Source: JBCBTD01 sp039818825
GTDB lineage: Bacteria > Pseudomonadota > Alphaproteobacteria > Geminicoccales > Geminicoccaceae
Assembly: GCA_039818825.1 (NCBI GenBank)
Contig: JBCBTD010000005.1
Span: 50,054-114,053, forward strand
Reading direction: 5' to 3'
Length of the DNA: 64,000 nucleotides
Position 1 is the stretch's first letter. The number at the start of each line of letters is the position of its first letter. The notes beneath the pieces are model-generated. The model did no database searches. It had not been told where the DNA came from and saw nothing but the letters and a program-made list of their open reading frames with translations. Made by a program: the position numbers and the translations under genes. Positions 1 through 8,423 of this stretch are shown here, in pieces.

Positions 1-132
1 GTCGGTGCCGAAGAACGCGCGAACATGTACCGCGTGCTAGGCGCCTATCGTGGCGTCGTCGGCGCGGTGGACACGCTCACGCACCAAGCCAGCGCCGTTG
101 ATTGGCAACGCTTGAGGGAGGCACGGTTTTGA
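1..132 (+). CDS. C-terminal end of a FUSC/AaeB-type efflux protein (partial)
   Basis: Frame 1 is open from the left edge to the TGA at 130-132 and encodes about 43 residues ending in LREARF. The piece is too short for direct family assignment. It is followed 19 bases later by a DUF1656 protein and then an HlyD-type adaptor, an order typical of AaeB/FUSC-type aromatic-acid or drug efflux operons, so the fragment is most likely the soluble C-terminus of the inner-membrane FUSC transporter. The family call is inferred from context; only the open frame and stop are directly seen. Confidence 0.5.
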   Translation, partial: VGAEERANMYRVLGAYRGVVGAVDTLTHQASAVDWQRLREARF

Positions 133-151
133 ACCGTCGGGCGAGCCGGAC

Positions 152-364
152 GTGAATGCGGTCCCCAGCGAGTTGGACGTCGGCGGTGTGTTCCTGCCAC
201 CTCTCCTGATCGCAAGCCTCTTGGGACTAGGGATGGCTTGGGCCAGCGCGCACCTGCTCAATCGGTTTCGTCTGTCCCGGTGGTTCGCCTATCCACCTTC
301 GGTGTTCGTGGCGCTCGCAGTGCTGTACACGATCGTGATCGGCACGTTCGTGGTGCCGATTTAG
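152..364 (+). CDS. DUF1656 small membrane protein (AaeX-like)
   Basis: This 70-residue protein has two strongly hydrophobic segments (about residues 12-33 and 45-68) and the ELDVGGVFLPPLL start typical of DUF1656/AaeX proteins. These small inner-membrane proteins are encoded with FUSC-type transporters and HlyD-type adaptors in aromatic-acid and drug efflux operons. The gene lies 19 bases after the presumed FUSC gene and 12 bases before the adaptor gene, consistent with one transcript. Its biochemical role is not established for the family. Confidence 0.85.
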   Translation: MNAVPSELDVGGVFLPPLLIASLLGLGMAWASAHLLNRFRLSRWFAYPPSVFVALAVLYTIVIGTFVVPI

Positions 365-376
365 GGACCCGTCGTC

Positions 377-1495
377 GTGCTCCGTCTTGCTTTGACTACG
401 TTCGTCCTGTTGATCGCGGTCGCCGCGGCGGCATGGAAGTTCGCCGACTACTTGCGCAACCCGTGGACCCGCGACGGGCAGGTCCGCGCTCAGGTCATCC
501 AGGTGACGCCACGGGTGACGGGCCCGGTCGTGGAACTCCCCATCGTCGACAACCAGGCGGTGGCCGCCGGCGACCTCCTCTTCCGCATCGACCCACGGAC
601 CTATGCGGCCACCCTGGCGCAGGCGGAAGCGAACGTCGATCTGGTGCGCGACGAGATCACCTCGCTGACCGAGGTCGTCGCGGCCAAGACGGCCGCGGTG
701 CAACAGATCGAGCAGCACATCGAGGAAGCGCGCGCCAACGTCGAGAGCGCCAATGCCAACGAGTTCCAGGTCCGACGGGAGCTGGACCGCGTCCGCGCGC
801 TGGTCGAACGAGGCGATTTGGCGCAGACTCGGTTGGATGAGGCTCTGGCCGCAGAACGCCAGGCCACGGCAGAAATCCAGAGCGCGCAGGCTTTGGTCAT
901 CCAGGCACAAGCCGCGCTGGCGCAAGCCCAAGCCGACCTCGCGGGAGCGGAAGCCGACCTCGGGGCCAGCGGCGACGAAAACGCCCGCCTCAGGGCGGCG
1001 CTTGCCTCGCTGGAAGCGGCGCGGCTCGACTTCGAGTTCACCGAGGTCCGCGCGTCGGTCGACGGCTGGATCACCAACCTCAAACTGCGGCACGGCAGCC
1101 AAGCCGTTGCCGACCAGCCGGCACTGGCGCTGGTCGACCGGACGAGCTTCTGGGTCGATGGCTACTTCCGCGAGACTTTGCTCGAAAACGTCAGCGCCGG
1201 CGACCCGGTCGTCGTGACCCTCATGACCTACCCCGATCGACCGATTACCGGCCGCGTCGACAGCATCGGGTGGGGCATCGCCACGCCGGACGGCACCACT
1301 GGCGAGGATCTGCTGCCCGAAGTCACCCCGACCTTCCAGTGGATCAGGCTCGCCCAGCGCATACCGGTGCGGATCGCGTTGGACGAGGTGCCGGAGACGG
1401 TGGAACTCAGGGTCGGCACGACGGCGTCGGTCCTGGTCATGACCGGAGATGGCAGCGCTGACACGGTCCCGGCGCTGCCTGCTCTCCTGCAATAG
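377..1495 (+). CDS. HlyD/AaeA-type efflux periplasmic adaptor
   Basis: This 372-residue protein has an N-terminal membrane anchor (residues 3-20), then the WTRDGQVRAQV and VTPRVTGPV motifs of the AaeA/EmrA lipoyl-like domain. A long Ala/Gln/Glu-rich alpha-helical hairpin (about 85-215) and a beta-barrel domain with DGWITNL and DRTSFWVDGYF follow. Adaptors of this type bridge the inner-membrane pump to an outer-membrane channel. The start is GTG at 377, 12 bases after the DUF1656 gene. With its two upstream neighbours it forms a tripartite-type exporter operon; the substrate is unknown, with aromatic carboxylates or hydrophobic drugs the usual ones for the family. Confidence 0.88.
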   Translation: MLRLALTTFVLLIAVAAAAWKFADYLRNPWTRDGQVRAQVIQVTPRVTGPVVELPIVDNQAVAAGDLLFRIDPRTYAATLAQAEANVDLVRDEITSLTEVVAAKTAAVQQIEQHIEEARANVESANANEFQVRRELDRVRALVERGDLAQTRLDEALAAERQATAEIQSAQALVIQAQAALAQAQADLAGAEADLGASGDENARLRAALASLEAARLDFEFTEVRASVDGWITNLKLRHGSQAVADQPALALVDRTSFWVDGYFRETLLENVSAGDPVVVTLMTYPDRPITGRVDSIGWGIATPDGTTGEDLLPEVTPTFQWIRLAQRIPVRIALDEVPETVELRVGTTASVLVMTGDGSADTVPALPALLQ

Positions 1496-1611
1496 CCCTG
1501 CTGCCGCCAGCGCGCTGCCTGCGTGCGCCGGTCACCGCCACCCTGGTGGCCGCGGCGTTGCCACCAGCGTCCGGCGATGGCAAGACGCCGGCTGCAGGGA
1601 GAACGAAGAGT

Positions 1612-2619
1612 ATGGCCATGCTGCCGCGGACGCTGGACACGAAGCTCGACCGGATCAGGGAGGGCACGTACCGCCCGACCGACTTCGTGATCGCCGACGC
1701 CAAAGACGCGGACATGGGCTTCGGCCGAGCGGCACCTGGGCCCGCGACCGACGAGGCCGGACGACTGAGCACAGGCTTCAAGTCGCGTGCCGACTACCTG
1801 CAGGCGATCCGGACGATGACCGAGAGTGGCCTCGTCGACGTGATGCTGATGTCCGCGTCGTCCGCCGAGGCGCTGGTCGACGAAGGTGCGTTCGAAGCGA
1901 ACGGCGTGACCCCGGCCGTAAGGCTCAACGACGCCACCGACATCTGGGCGATGCGCGGTGGCGCGTACCTGCAGGGCGCGTCACGCCCGTTCGCGACGGT
2001 GCGGCCCGCCACCGCCAGGGTGTCGGTCGATCTCGGGCTCTATTCGGTCACCTTCTCCAACGATCTCGACCACGACGTGCGCTCGCTCGAGGCCTATGCG
2101 GCGTTCCGCGAGACCGCTTCCGCCGTCGGCCTTCGCCACTTCCTGGAGGTATTCAACCCGGCGTTCGACGTCGGTCTGATCGGCGCGCGCCTGGGTGCAT
2201 TCGTCAACGACTGCATCATCCGCAGTCTCGCCGGTGTCGTCGCCGCCGAGCGCCCGCTGTTCTTGAAGCTGGTCTACAATGGCCCAGAGGCGATGGAAGA
2301 ACTCGCCAGCTACGATCCTGCGGGCCTCGTCGTGGGCGTCCTCGGCGGGTCGAAGGGAACGACGCGCGACACTTTCGAGCTGGCGCGCCAAGCCGAGCGG
2401 CACGGTGCGCGGATCGCGCTCTTCGGACGCAAGATCAACTTGGCCGAAGACCCGCTGGCACTGGTCGATCTGATGCGCCGCGTGGTCGAGGGCGACACCA
2501 CCAGCGCCGACGCCGTGCGCACCTACCACGACCGCCTCGCCAAGGCCGGCCGGGCAGCGCAGCGGTCATTGGAGGAGGATCTGGTCGTCACCGACCCGGT
2601 CCTCGCCGCCGAAGCATGA
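1612..2619 (+). CDS. DhnA/LsrF-like class I aldolase-type TIM-barrel protein
   Basis: This 335-residue protein reads like a (beta/alpha)8 barrel of the DhnA/LsrF/class I aldolase superfamily. It has DAKDADMGFG near the N-terminus, HFLEVFNPAFD in the middle, FLKLVYNG with a candidate Schiff-base lysine, GVLGGSKGTTRDTFE as a phosphate-loop-like turn, and FGRKINLAEDP near the end. The start at 1612 was chosen because AGGGAGA lies about 11 bases upstream; a second ATG is at 1618. The stop overlaps the start of the PfkB kinase gene (ATGA), and an aldose/ketose isomerase gene follows. It is probably the aldolase step of a short sugar pathway, but the substrate and the catalytic role of the lysine are inferred. 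Confidence 0.6.
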   Translation: MAMLPRTLDTKLDRIREGTYRPTDFVIADAKDADMGFGRAAPGPATDEAGRLSTGFKSRADYLQAIRTMTESGLVDVMLMSASSAEALVDEGAFEANGVTPAVRLNDATDIWAMRGGAYLQGASRPFATVRPATARVSVDLGLYSVTFSNDLDHDVRSLEAYAAFRETASAVGLRHFLEVFNPAFDVGLIGARLGAFVNDCIIRSLAGVVAAERPLFLKLVYNGPEAMEELASYDPAGLVVGVLGGSKGTTRDTFELARQAERHGARIALFGRKINLAEDPLALVDLMRRVVEGDTTSADAVRTYHDRLAKAGRAAQRSLEEDLVVTDPVLAAEA

Positions 2620-3638
2620 AGCGCAACGGCATCGTCTGCGCCGGGTCCTGGGTCGTCGACGTCATCAAGACCGTGGATCGCTGGCCGGACGAGGAGACGC
2701 TGTCGATCATCGACAGCCAGACGGTCAGGTGCGGTGGTCCGGGTCAGAACATGGCGATCGATCTGGCTCGGCTCGGTGCCCGCTTTCCGATCGCCGCCGC
2801 AGCCCGGCTGGGCGACGACACCCACGCCGACGTCATCCGCGAGAGCTGTCGCGACCATGGGATCGATTCCCGCGGTCTCTTGGTGAGCCCCGGCCTGCCC
2901 ACGGGCTTCACCGACGTGATCAGTGTCCGCGGGACCGGGCGACGGACGTTCTTCTACTGCGAGGGTGCCGGCGGGCGATTGTTGCCGCAGGACTTCGACG
3001 TCGCGTCGAGCCAAGCCCGGATTTTCCATTTGGGAGCGCCCGGCATCCACGGCGCGATGGACCAGCCAACCGCCGACGGCGGCAATGGCTGGGTGACCGT
3101 CCTCCGCGCCGCCAAAGCGCTCGGCTTTCGCACCAACATGGAACTCGTGACCCTGGCACCCGAGCGCCTCGTCGAGCTGGTCCACCCCTGCCTGCCGCTC
3201 TTGGACACGCTGATCGTCAACGATGCCGAAATCGGTGCGCTCGGTGCCGAGCGGACGGTCGGGCGCGATGGCACCGACGTCAGTGCCTGCCGCCGCGCTG
3301 CAAGGCGACTGGTGGACGACCACGGCCTGGGGCTGGCCGTGGCGCATTTCCCAGGCGGCTGCATTGCCGAGGCCGTCGACGTCAGCTTGGTGATGCCATC
3401 GGTCGACGTCCCCACGGAGGAGGTCGTCGGCACCAACGGTGCAGGTGACGCATTTGCCGCCGGCGTGGTGTTCGGCCTGCACGACGCCTGGCCCTTGGAG
3501 AACGCGCTGCGGCTCGGTCACGCGACCGCGGCGGCCAGCCTCCGCTCGCTGTCGACCAGCGAGTCGGTGGACACTGCCGAACGGTGCCTCGCGCTTGCCG
3601 AACGCTGGGGCTGGCGCGACCTGCCCGACGGAGCATGA
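2616..3638 (+). CDS. PfkB-family carbohydrate kinase
   Basis: This 340-residue kinase has the ribokinase/PfkB fold signatures: GGPGQNMAIDLARLG near residue 40 for sugar binding, and TNGAGDAF near residues 272-280, where the Asp of GAGD is the catalytic base. The family phosphorylates a sugar hydroxyl using ATP in the cytoplasm. Its ATG at 2616 overlaps the stop of the aldolase-like gene, and it is followed after 4 bases by a D-lyxose-type isomerase. The context suggests phosphorylation of a ketose made by that isomerase, giving a sugar phosphate for the aldolase-like protein. Which ketose (xylulose, fructose or other) cannot be read from sequence. Confidence 0.85.
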   Translation: MKRNGIVCAGSWVVDVIKTVDRWPDEETLSIIDSQTVRCGGPGQNMAIDLARLGARFPIAAAARLGDDTHADVIRESCRDHGIDSRGLLVSPGLPTGFTDVISVRGTGRRTFFYCEGAGGRLLPQDFDVASSQARIFHLGAPGIHGAMDQPTADGGNGWVTVLRAAKALGFRTNMELVTLAPERLVELVHPCLPLLDTLIVNDAEIGALGAERTVGRDGTDVSACRRAARRLVDDHGLGLAVAHFPGGCIAEAVDVSLVMPSVDVPTEEVVGTNGAGDAFAAGVVFGLHDAWPLENALRLGHATAAASLRSLSTSESVDTAERCLALAERWGWRDLPDGA

Positions 3639-3642
3639 CGGC

Positions 3643-4296
3643 ATGAAACGCTCGCGCATCAACACGATCATCCGCGACGCCGAGACGTTCATCGAGAAGC
3701 AGGGGTTCGCCCTCCCGCCCTTTGCGGCGTGGACGCCCGAGCAATGGCGGGCCAGAGCCACCCCGGCGCTGATCGATGCAAGGCTCGGCTGGGACGTCAC
3801 CGACTTCGGGCGCGACACGTTCGAGCATCTGGGGCTCGTCCTGGTCACGCTGCGCAACGGCCAGACGGACAGCCCGCGGCCCTATGCCGAGAAGATCATC
3901 GTCGTCCGCGACGGTCAGCACTGTCCGATGCACCGCCATTTCCGCAAGGTGGAAGACATCATCAACCGCGGCGCCGGAACACTGGTACTGGCGCTCCACG
4001 CCGCTGGCGACCAAGGCGCTGTCGACCGGACGGCCGAGGTCGTCATCGAGACCGATGGCTGCGTCCGTACACTCGCCGCCGGCCAACCGTTGCGCCTCCG
4101 GCCCGGTGAGAGCGTCACCCTCCATCCGCACCACTGGCACGGCTTCTGGGCGGAGGGCGACGTGCTGGTCGGCGAGGTGTCGACGGTCAACGATGATGCG
4201 ACCGACAACTGGTTCGAGGAGCCGCTCGGCCGCTTCGCCGCGATCGAGGAGGACGAGCCGCCCTACCGACTGCTGGTGGCCGACTACCCGGCCTGA
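3643..4296 (+). CDS. D-lyxose/D-mannose-type cupin sugar isomerase
   Basis: This 217-residue protein matches the D-lyxose ketol-isomerase family, a single-cupin group that interconverts D-lyxose/D-xylulose and D-mannose/D-fructose with a divalent metal. Visible metal-binding pieces are CPMHRHFRKVEDIINRG (two His and a Glu) and the later HPHHWHGFW. The length matches the family. The ATG at 3643 lies 4 bases after the kinase stop. As last gene of the three-gene set it would supply the ketose for the PfkB kinase. The exact aldose preference is inferred from family knowledge only. Confidence 0.85.
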   Translation: MKRSRINTIIRDAETFIEKQGFALPPFAAWTPEQWRARATPALIDARLGWDVTDFGRDTFEHLGLVLVTLRNGQTDSPRPYAEKIIVVRDGQHCPMHRHFRKVEDIINRGAGTLVLALHAAGDQGAVDRTAEVVIETDGCVRTLAAGQPLRLRPGESVTLHPHHWHGFWAEGDVLVGEVSTVNDDATDNWFEEPLGRFAAIEEDEPPYRLLVADYPA

Positions 4297-4333
4297 GCGG
4301 TCGCCGGTCGGCCGCGGGCGAACGTTCGATCGC

Positions 4334-5467
4334 TCAGCATCGCGCCGACACGAGCCGGGCACCCTCGGCGAGGCTGGCAAGCTTGGCCCAGGCGATGTCG
4401 GGATCAACCGCGCCGAAGCCGGCGAAGGTGCCGAAGCCGCAGTCGGTGCTGGCGATCACCCGCTCCGGGCCGACGATGTCGACGAACCGCTGGATGCGCT
4501 GGGCCACGAGTTCCGGATGCTCGACGAAGTTGGTGGTGGAGTCGATCACCCCCGGGGCCAGAACCATGTCGTCGGGAATCTCTCGGGCACGGTCGCGGAA
4601 CACCGCCCATTCGTGGCCGTGCCGCGGGTTCGCAGTCTCGAACAGAACGGTCCTGGCGCGCACCGACATCAGTGTGCGGAACACCCGCTCCATCGGGATG
4701 TCGCAGACGTGGGGTCCTTCGTAGTTGCCCCAGCAGATGTGGACGCGCACCCGCGCCGGATCCGCATCGCGCAGCGCGTGGTTGAGCGCTTCGACATGGC
4801 TGTCAGCGACCTCGACGAAGGCCTCGTCAGAAAGATCGGGAAACAGCATATGGCGCGCCAGCGCGAGGTCCGGGCAATCGAGCTGCAGATCGAACCCGGC
4901 GGCCAGGATCGCGTCGTACTCGGGCTTCATCGCGTCACTGAGAGCCGCGAGGTAGGCCTCTCGCGAGGGGTAGTGGGCGTTGGGCAGGAACAGCGAGACG
5001 ACCCCGGGCGAGGCAGCGTTCATGAAGCCTCGCTTGGCACCGTGGGTATCCATCGCCGCCCGGAGGTTGGCGAGATCGGCGTGCAGCGCGCCCTGGTCCT
5101 TCGCTGCCACCGGACCGATACATTGCGGCCGCGCGTATTTGGGCGTGCCGCCGTCGTTGGCCAAACGGTCGAGGAACCGCGGAAACAAGCGAAGATCGGC
5201 AGGCGGCCGCCGCGGGCTGTCACCGCCGAAGCCGGTGTAGCGATCCTTCACGTAGGTCGCGTAGGAGATCTTCGAGGTTTCGCCATCGGACACGACGTCG
5301 ATGCCGACTTCGACCTGTCGAGCAACCGCGGCATCCACAGCCTCGGCCATGGTCGCGGCGAAGGCCGATTTGTCGTGAGCCTCGCTGCGCTCCCGCGCGA
5401 ACAGACAGTCAACCACGGCCTGGCTGCGCGGCAGCGAACCGACGTGGCTCGTCAGGACCCGTGTCAT
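4334..5467 (-). CDS. MetE-like cobalamin-independent methionine synthase II family protein
   Basis: This 377-residue protein corresponds to the C-terminal zinc domain of MetE, not the full ~750-residue enzyme. It starts with TSHVGSLPR, has DGETSKISY, and keeps the zinc-ligand arrangement: HICWGN (His and Cys), FETANPRHGHEW (Glu) and STDCGFG (Cys). Stand-alone family members demethylate or transfer groups from small methylated or thioether compounds, mostly of unknown identity. The ATG at 5467 overlaps the TGA of the double-cupin gene, and this is the last gene of the long minus-strand transporter operon. A substrate imported by that ABC system is a reasonable but unproven guess. Confidence 0.8.
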   Translation of the reverse strand: MTRVLTSHVGSLPRSQAVVDCLFARERSEAHDKSAFAATMAEAVDAAVARQVEVGIDVVSDGETSKISYATYVKDRYTGFGGDSPRRPPADLRLFPRFLDRLANDGGTPKYARPQCIGPVAAKDQGALHADLANLRAAMDTHGAKRGFMNAASPGVVSLFLPNAHYPSREAYLAALSDAMKPEYDAILAAGFDLQLDCPDLALARHMLFPDLSDEAFVEVADSHVEALNHALRDADPARVRVHICWGNYEGPHVCDIPMERVFRTLMSVRARTVLFETANPRHGHEWAVFRDRAREIPDDMVLAPGVIDSTTNFVEHPELVAQRIQRFVDIVGPERVIASTDCGFGTFAGFGAVDPDIAWAKLASLAEGARLVSARC

Positions 5468-6444
5468 GACGGCTGCCACGTCGGGCCGGCGGCATCGTCG
5501 GTGCCGCGAACGCGGAACAGCGACGCCTCGCCCGACATTGACGGCTCCAGGCCGTGCTCCAGGCCCGGTGGCACGGCGCAGGTGTCGCCCGGCGCCAATA
5601 CCGTCTCACCGCCGGGCCAACGCAATCGCCAATGCCCGAGCTGGACCATCAGCACCTCGTGTCGGTCGAAGCCGTAGGCATCGGCCGGGATCGAGCCGCG
5701 GGCCAGGAGTTCCACTTCGAAGCCTGGCCGGTCCAGGATCAGCGCGGCGTTGCCGCCGATGACCTTGGCCGGCTGGCCGACGGCACGCGCCATCATGTCC
5801 TGATAGCGCCCGACATAGGCCGGAACGACCTCTTCCACCGGCGTCTCCGGGAAAGCCTCCAGTTCCGCGTCGCTCAGGACCGGCATCGGTCGAACACCGT
5901 CGGGCAGCTGCTCGCCGCGCTTGGTATCGTACAGCCGGCCGTTCTCGCCGAGCACCAGACCGTGCGCCCGGGCGTCTTCGATCACCTGAGGCGCCCAGAT
6001 CACCCCGCCGCCGGCGTCGTCCCCACCGAGGATGGCCATGATGATACCGTAGTCGGTGCCGACGTTCTCGAAGCCGCGGAAGATCCCGGTCGGGATGTCG
6101 AAGATGTCGCCTTCCTCCAGCACCACCTCGCCGGCATCGCCCCACCGGCCCCAGAAGAAGCGCCACCGTCCTTTGTGGACGTAGAAGACCTCTGCAGTGC
6201 GATGCGAATGGAGCGAGTTGCGGCAACGGGGCGGCTGACCGGCGGCGCCGATGTTGAAGCCCGGGGTGTCTTGGATGTGAACGTGCTGCTCGGCCGACTC
6301 CGAGACGCCACCGCCGATGATGGTGAAATTCTCCTTCTGGTCGGACCCCGGCGTATGGGCGTCGATGAACGCCGTCCGGCACGGGCGCAAGTCGCCGTAG
6401 CGGACGATGCGGGCTTCCATCTCCAATGGGGTCATGTCTCTCAT
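5464..6444 (-). CDS. Two-domain cupin protein
   Basis: This 326-residue protein has two cupin barrels. The first (about residues 30-140) has SLHSHRTAEVFYVHKG, EEGDIFDIPTG and FRGFENVG; the second (about 240-320) has FDRHEVLMVQLGHWRL, LAPGDTCAVPPG and LEHGLEPS. This resembles bicupin dioxygenases or isomerases with one metal site, here more complete in the first barrel. Its ATG at 6444 overlaps the stop of the upstream SnoaL-like gene and its stop overlaps the next gene, so translation is probably coupled. The reaction is unknown; oxygenase or isomerase activity on the operon's substrate is possible. Confidence 0.75.
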   Translation of the reverse strand: MRDMTPLEMEARIVRYGDLRPCRTAFIDAHTPGSDQKENFTIIGGGVSESAEQHVHIQDTPGFNIGAAGQPPRCRNSLHSHRTAEVFYVHKGRWRFFWGRWGDAGEVVLEEGDIFDIPTGIFRGFENVGTDYGIIMAILGGDDAGGGVIWAPQVIEDARAHGLVLGENGRLYDTKRGEQLPDGVRPMPVLSDAELEAFPETPVEEVVPAYVGRYQDMMARAVGQPAKVIGGNAALILDRPGFEVELLARGSIPADAYGFDRHEVLMVQLGHWRLRWPGGETVLAPGDTCAVPPGLEHGLEPSMSGEASLFRVRGTDDAAGPTWQPS

Positions 6445-7409
6445 CCGGTCTGCATGAGGATCTGTTTCCAGATCGCGGTCTCGTCGTAGAGCACCCACTC
6501 GCGCCTGAGGCCGCGTGGCCCGAATTCGGCGTGGCTGATGCCGAGCACGTAGACCTCTGCGCCTGTCGGCGCGCCGAACGCGCCGAAGCCGTCGTGCTTG
6601 CCCCAAAGGCTCCAGCGAAGGGCGGCGCGAGGCGGCATCATCGGATCCTCGCGACCGACCTGGTGGTGGATCTCGAACAGCGCCGAAGGGAACGCGGCGC
6701 GCAGGCCCACCCAGAACCGGTCGGCCGCATCGAACCCGTGGCCGGTGACGCCGCCCGGCAGCTCCAGTTGCGCGGCCCGGTCGTAGACCTCGGGGATCGC
6801 CGCCATGTCGGCGGCCATGACGCGCGTCAGCAGGTCGGCGTACCGCTCGCCCCACGGGTCGTCGTTGCCGCGGCCGTTGTAGGGGCCCGCGCGGTCGGTC
6901 GTCGGAGTCAGGGGGCGCACGCAAGCCGCTGCGCCACCTTCGGCGGCGATCCGCTCGGCGGCGTAGCGTTGGGGCGTGCTGCCCAATTGGCGGACGATCG
7001 CTCCTTGGTCCCTGATCAGCCATTCGTCGTCGATGACGTTCGCTCTCACCGCGCAATCGGCAATGATGCGGTAACGGAGCTTGGCACCGCTTGCCGCCCC
7101 GTAGGCGCCGTCACCCTCATGGGTGGCGGTCGACAGTATCCGGTGTGACGAGTGGAAGCCGACCCGGTCGTCGCCGGACCAGATGACGTCCTCGCCCAAC
7201 AACGTGCGATCGGGGAACTCGGCCAAGGTCGCCATGGTCGCAGCGATGACGCCGCCGTTGCCGACGACCACCGACGTCGGGGAACGAACGACGATGTCCG
7301 GTGCGTAGTAGCGGTGGAGCGTGGCGATGCCGCGGTCTTCCCAGATCTCTCGGGTGATCCCGAGCACGTAGTCGGGAAGGTCGGCGAAACGGGCGTCAAA
7401 CCCCTGCAT
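6441..7409 (-). CDS. Two-domain SnoaL-like/NTF2-fold protein (ester cyclase family)
   Basis: This 322-residue protein is built of two NTF2/SnoaL-like domains. The first (about 1-150) has LHRYYAPDIVVRSP and VIDDEWLIRDQGAIVRQLG; the second (about 170-320) has AIPEVYDRAAQLELPGG, DRFWVGLRAAFP and REWVLYDETAIWKQIL. SnoaL-like folds include polyketide cyclases and delta-5-3-ketosteroid isomerases, but most operon members like this have no known reaction. The ATG at 7409 overlaps the end of the LacI gene by 14 bases. Two further genes of this fold occur in the locus (10513-11058 and 15735-16721). Confidence 0.7.
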   Translation of the reverse strand: MQGFDARFADLPDYVLGITREIWEDRGIATLHRYYAPDIVVRSPTSVVVGNGGVIAATMATLAEFPDRTLLGEDVIWSGDDRVGFHSSHRILSTATHEGDGAYGAASGAKLRYRIIADCAVRANVIDDEWLIRDQGAIVRQLGSTPQRYAAERIAAEGGAAACVRPLTPTTDRAGPYNGRGNDDPWGERYADLLTRVMAADMAAIPEVYDRAAQLELPGGVTGHGFDAADRFWVGLRAAFPSALFEIHHQVGREDPMMPPRAALRWSLWGKHDGFGAFGAPTGAEVYVLGISHAEFGPRGLRREWVLYDETAIWKQILMQTG

Positions 7410-8415
7410 CGGACCATCCTTCGGGCAACCGTGCGGACCGGCGAACCACCAGCTCGCCTGCGAAGACGCCGCGCCTCGGCCGGGGATCGTCGTCCTCGAT
7501 CCGCGCCATGAGCGCATCGACCACGGCGTCGACCATCGGCTCGGTCGGCTGGCGCACGGTCGTCAGGGCGTAACTCGGCCAGGCGGCGGGCGGCGCGTCG
7601 TCGTAGCCCACGACCGACACGTCTTCCGGAACGCTCAGCCCCAGCTCGAAGCGGAGGACGTCCATCGCCGCGATCGCCATGTGATCGTTGGCGACGAACA
7701 CGGCGTCAGGATGGCGTGCTCGGTGGAACAGCGATCGGGTCGCCGCCGCCGCACCAGCGAAGTCGTAGTCGCCCACGGCCCGGTCGACCAACTCGACGCC
7801 GCATTGGGCGAGGCCGGACCGGAAGCCGGCCTCGCGGTCGCGCTGCGTCGACGCGCCTTCCCAACCGGCGACGTAGGCGATCCGGGTGTGGCCGCCGGCA
7901 ACAAGGAACCGAGCGAGCTCGGCGCCGCCGGCGGCGTTGTCCGAGGACACCGCAGAGAACCGATCGTCGTCCTGAACCCGGTTGAAGAGCACGACCGGAA
8001 CGCCCGCTTCGTCGCAGCGCCCCGCAAGCTCGGACGACATCGCCACCGACGCCATGACGATGCCGTCGACCTGGTAGTCGAGGATTTCGGTAAGCACCTC
8101 GTCGACGTCGACACTGCTTTGGGCGGCCATGAACACCAGCACGTGGTAGCCCTGCCGCTGCAGGCGGTTGCACAGCTTTTCCAGCGCCATCGGGTAGTAC
8201 TGGTTGTCCAAATACGCCACGACCAAGCCGATCATCCGACTACGACCGGTGATGAGCGTGCGGGCGACGACGTTCGGCCGATAGCCCAAGTCACGAGCGG
8301 CAGTGAGCACCTTGGCGCGGGTCTCCGACGAGACCGACGCACCAGGGGTGAAGGCGCGGCTGACCGCCGATTGGCTGACCCCTGCCCTGCGGGCGACGTC
8401 GAGCGAAGTGACCAT
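7396..8415 (-). CDS. LacI-family transcriptional regulator
   Basis: This 339-residue protein has an N-terminal LacI helix-turn-helix (TSLDVARRAGVSQSAVSRAF) and the hinge region YRPNVVARTLITGRS. A periplasmic-binding-protein-like effector domain follows, with IGLVVAYLDNQYYP, FNRVQDDDRFSAVSSDN, VFVANDHMAIAAMDVLR and SVVGYDDAPPAAW. Such proteins usually repress a sugar operon until a ligand binds. The gene lies inside the operon, 8 bases after the SDR gene, so it is probably co-transcribed with its targets. A perfect inverted repeat at 15695-15712 in the divergent promoter region is the best candidate for its operator. Confidence 0.92.
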   Translation of the reverse strand: MVTSLDVARRAGVSQSAVSRAFTPGASVSSETRAKVLTAARDLGYRPNVVARTLITGRSRMIGLVVAYLDNQYYPMALEKLCNRLQRQGYHVLVFMAAQSSVDVDEVLTEILDYQVDGIVMASVAMSSELAGRCDEAGVPVVLFNRVQDDDRFSAVSSDNAAGGAELARFLVAGGHTRIAYVAGWEGASTQRDREAGFRSGLAQCGVELVDRAVGDYDFAGAAAATRSLFHRARHPDAVFVANDHMAIAAMDVLRFELGLSVPEDVSVVGYDDAPPAAWPSYALTTVRQPTEPMVDAVVDALMARIEDDDPRPRRGVFAGELVVRRSARLPEGWSDAGV

Positions 8416-8423
8416 CGTCGGCG

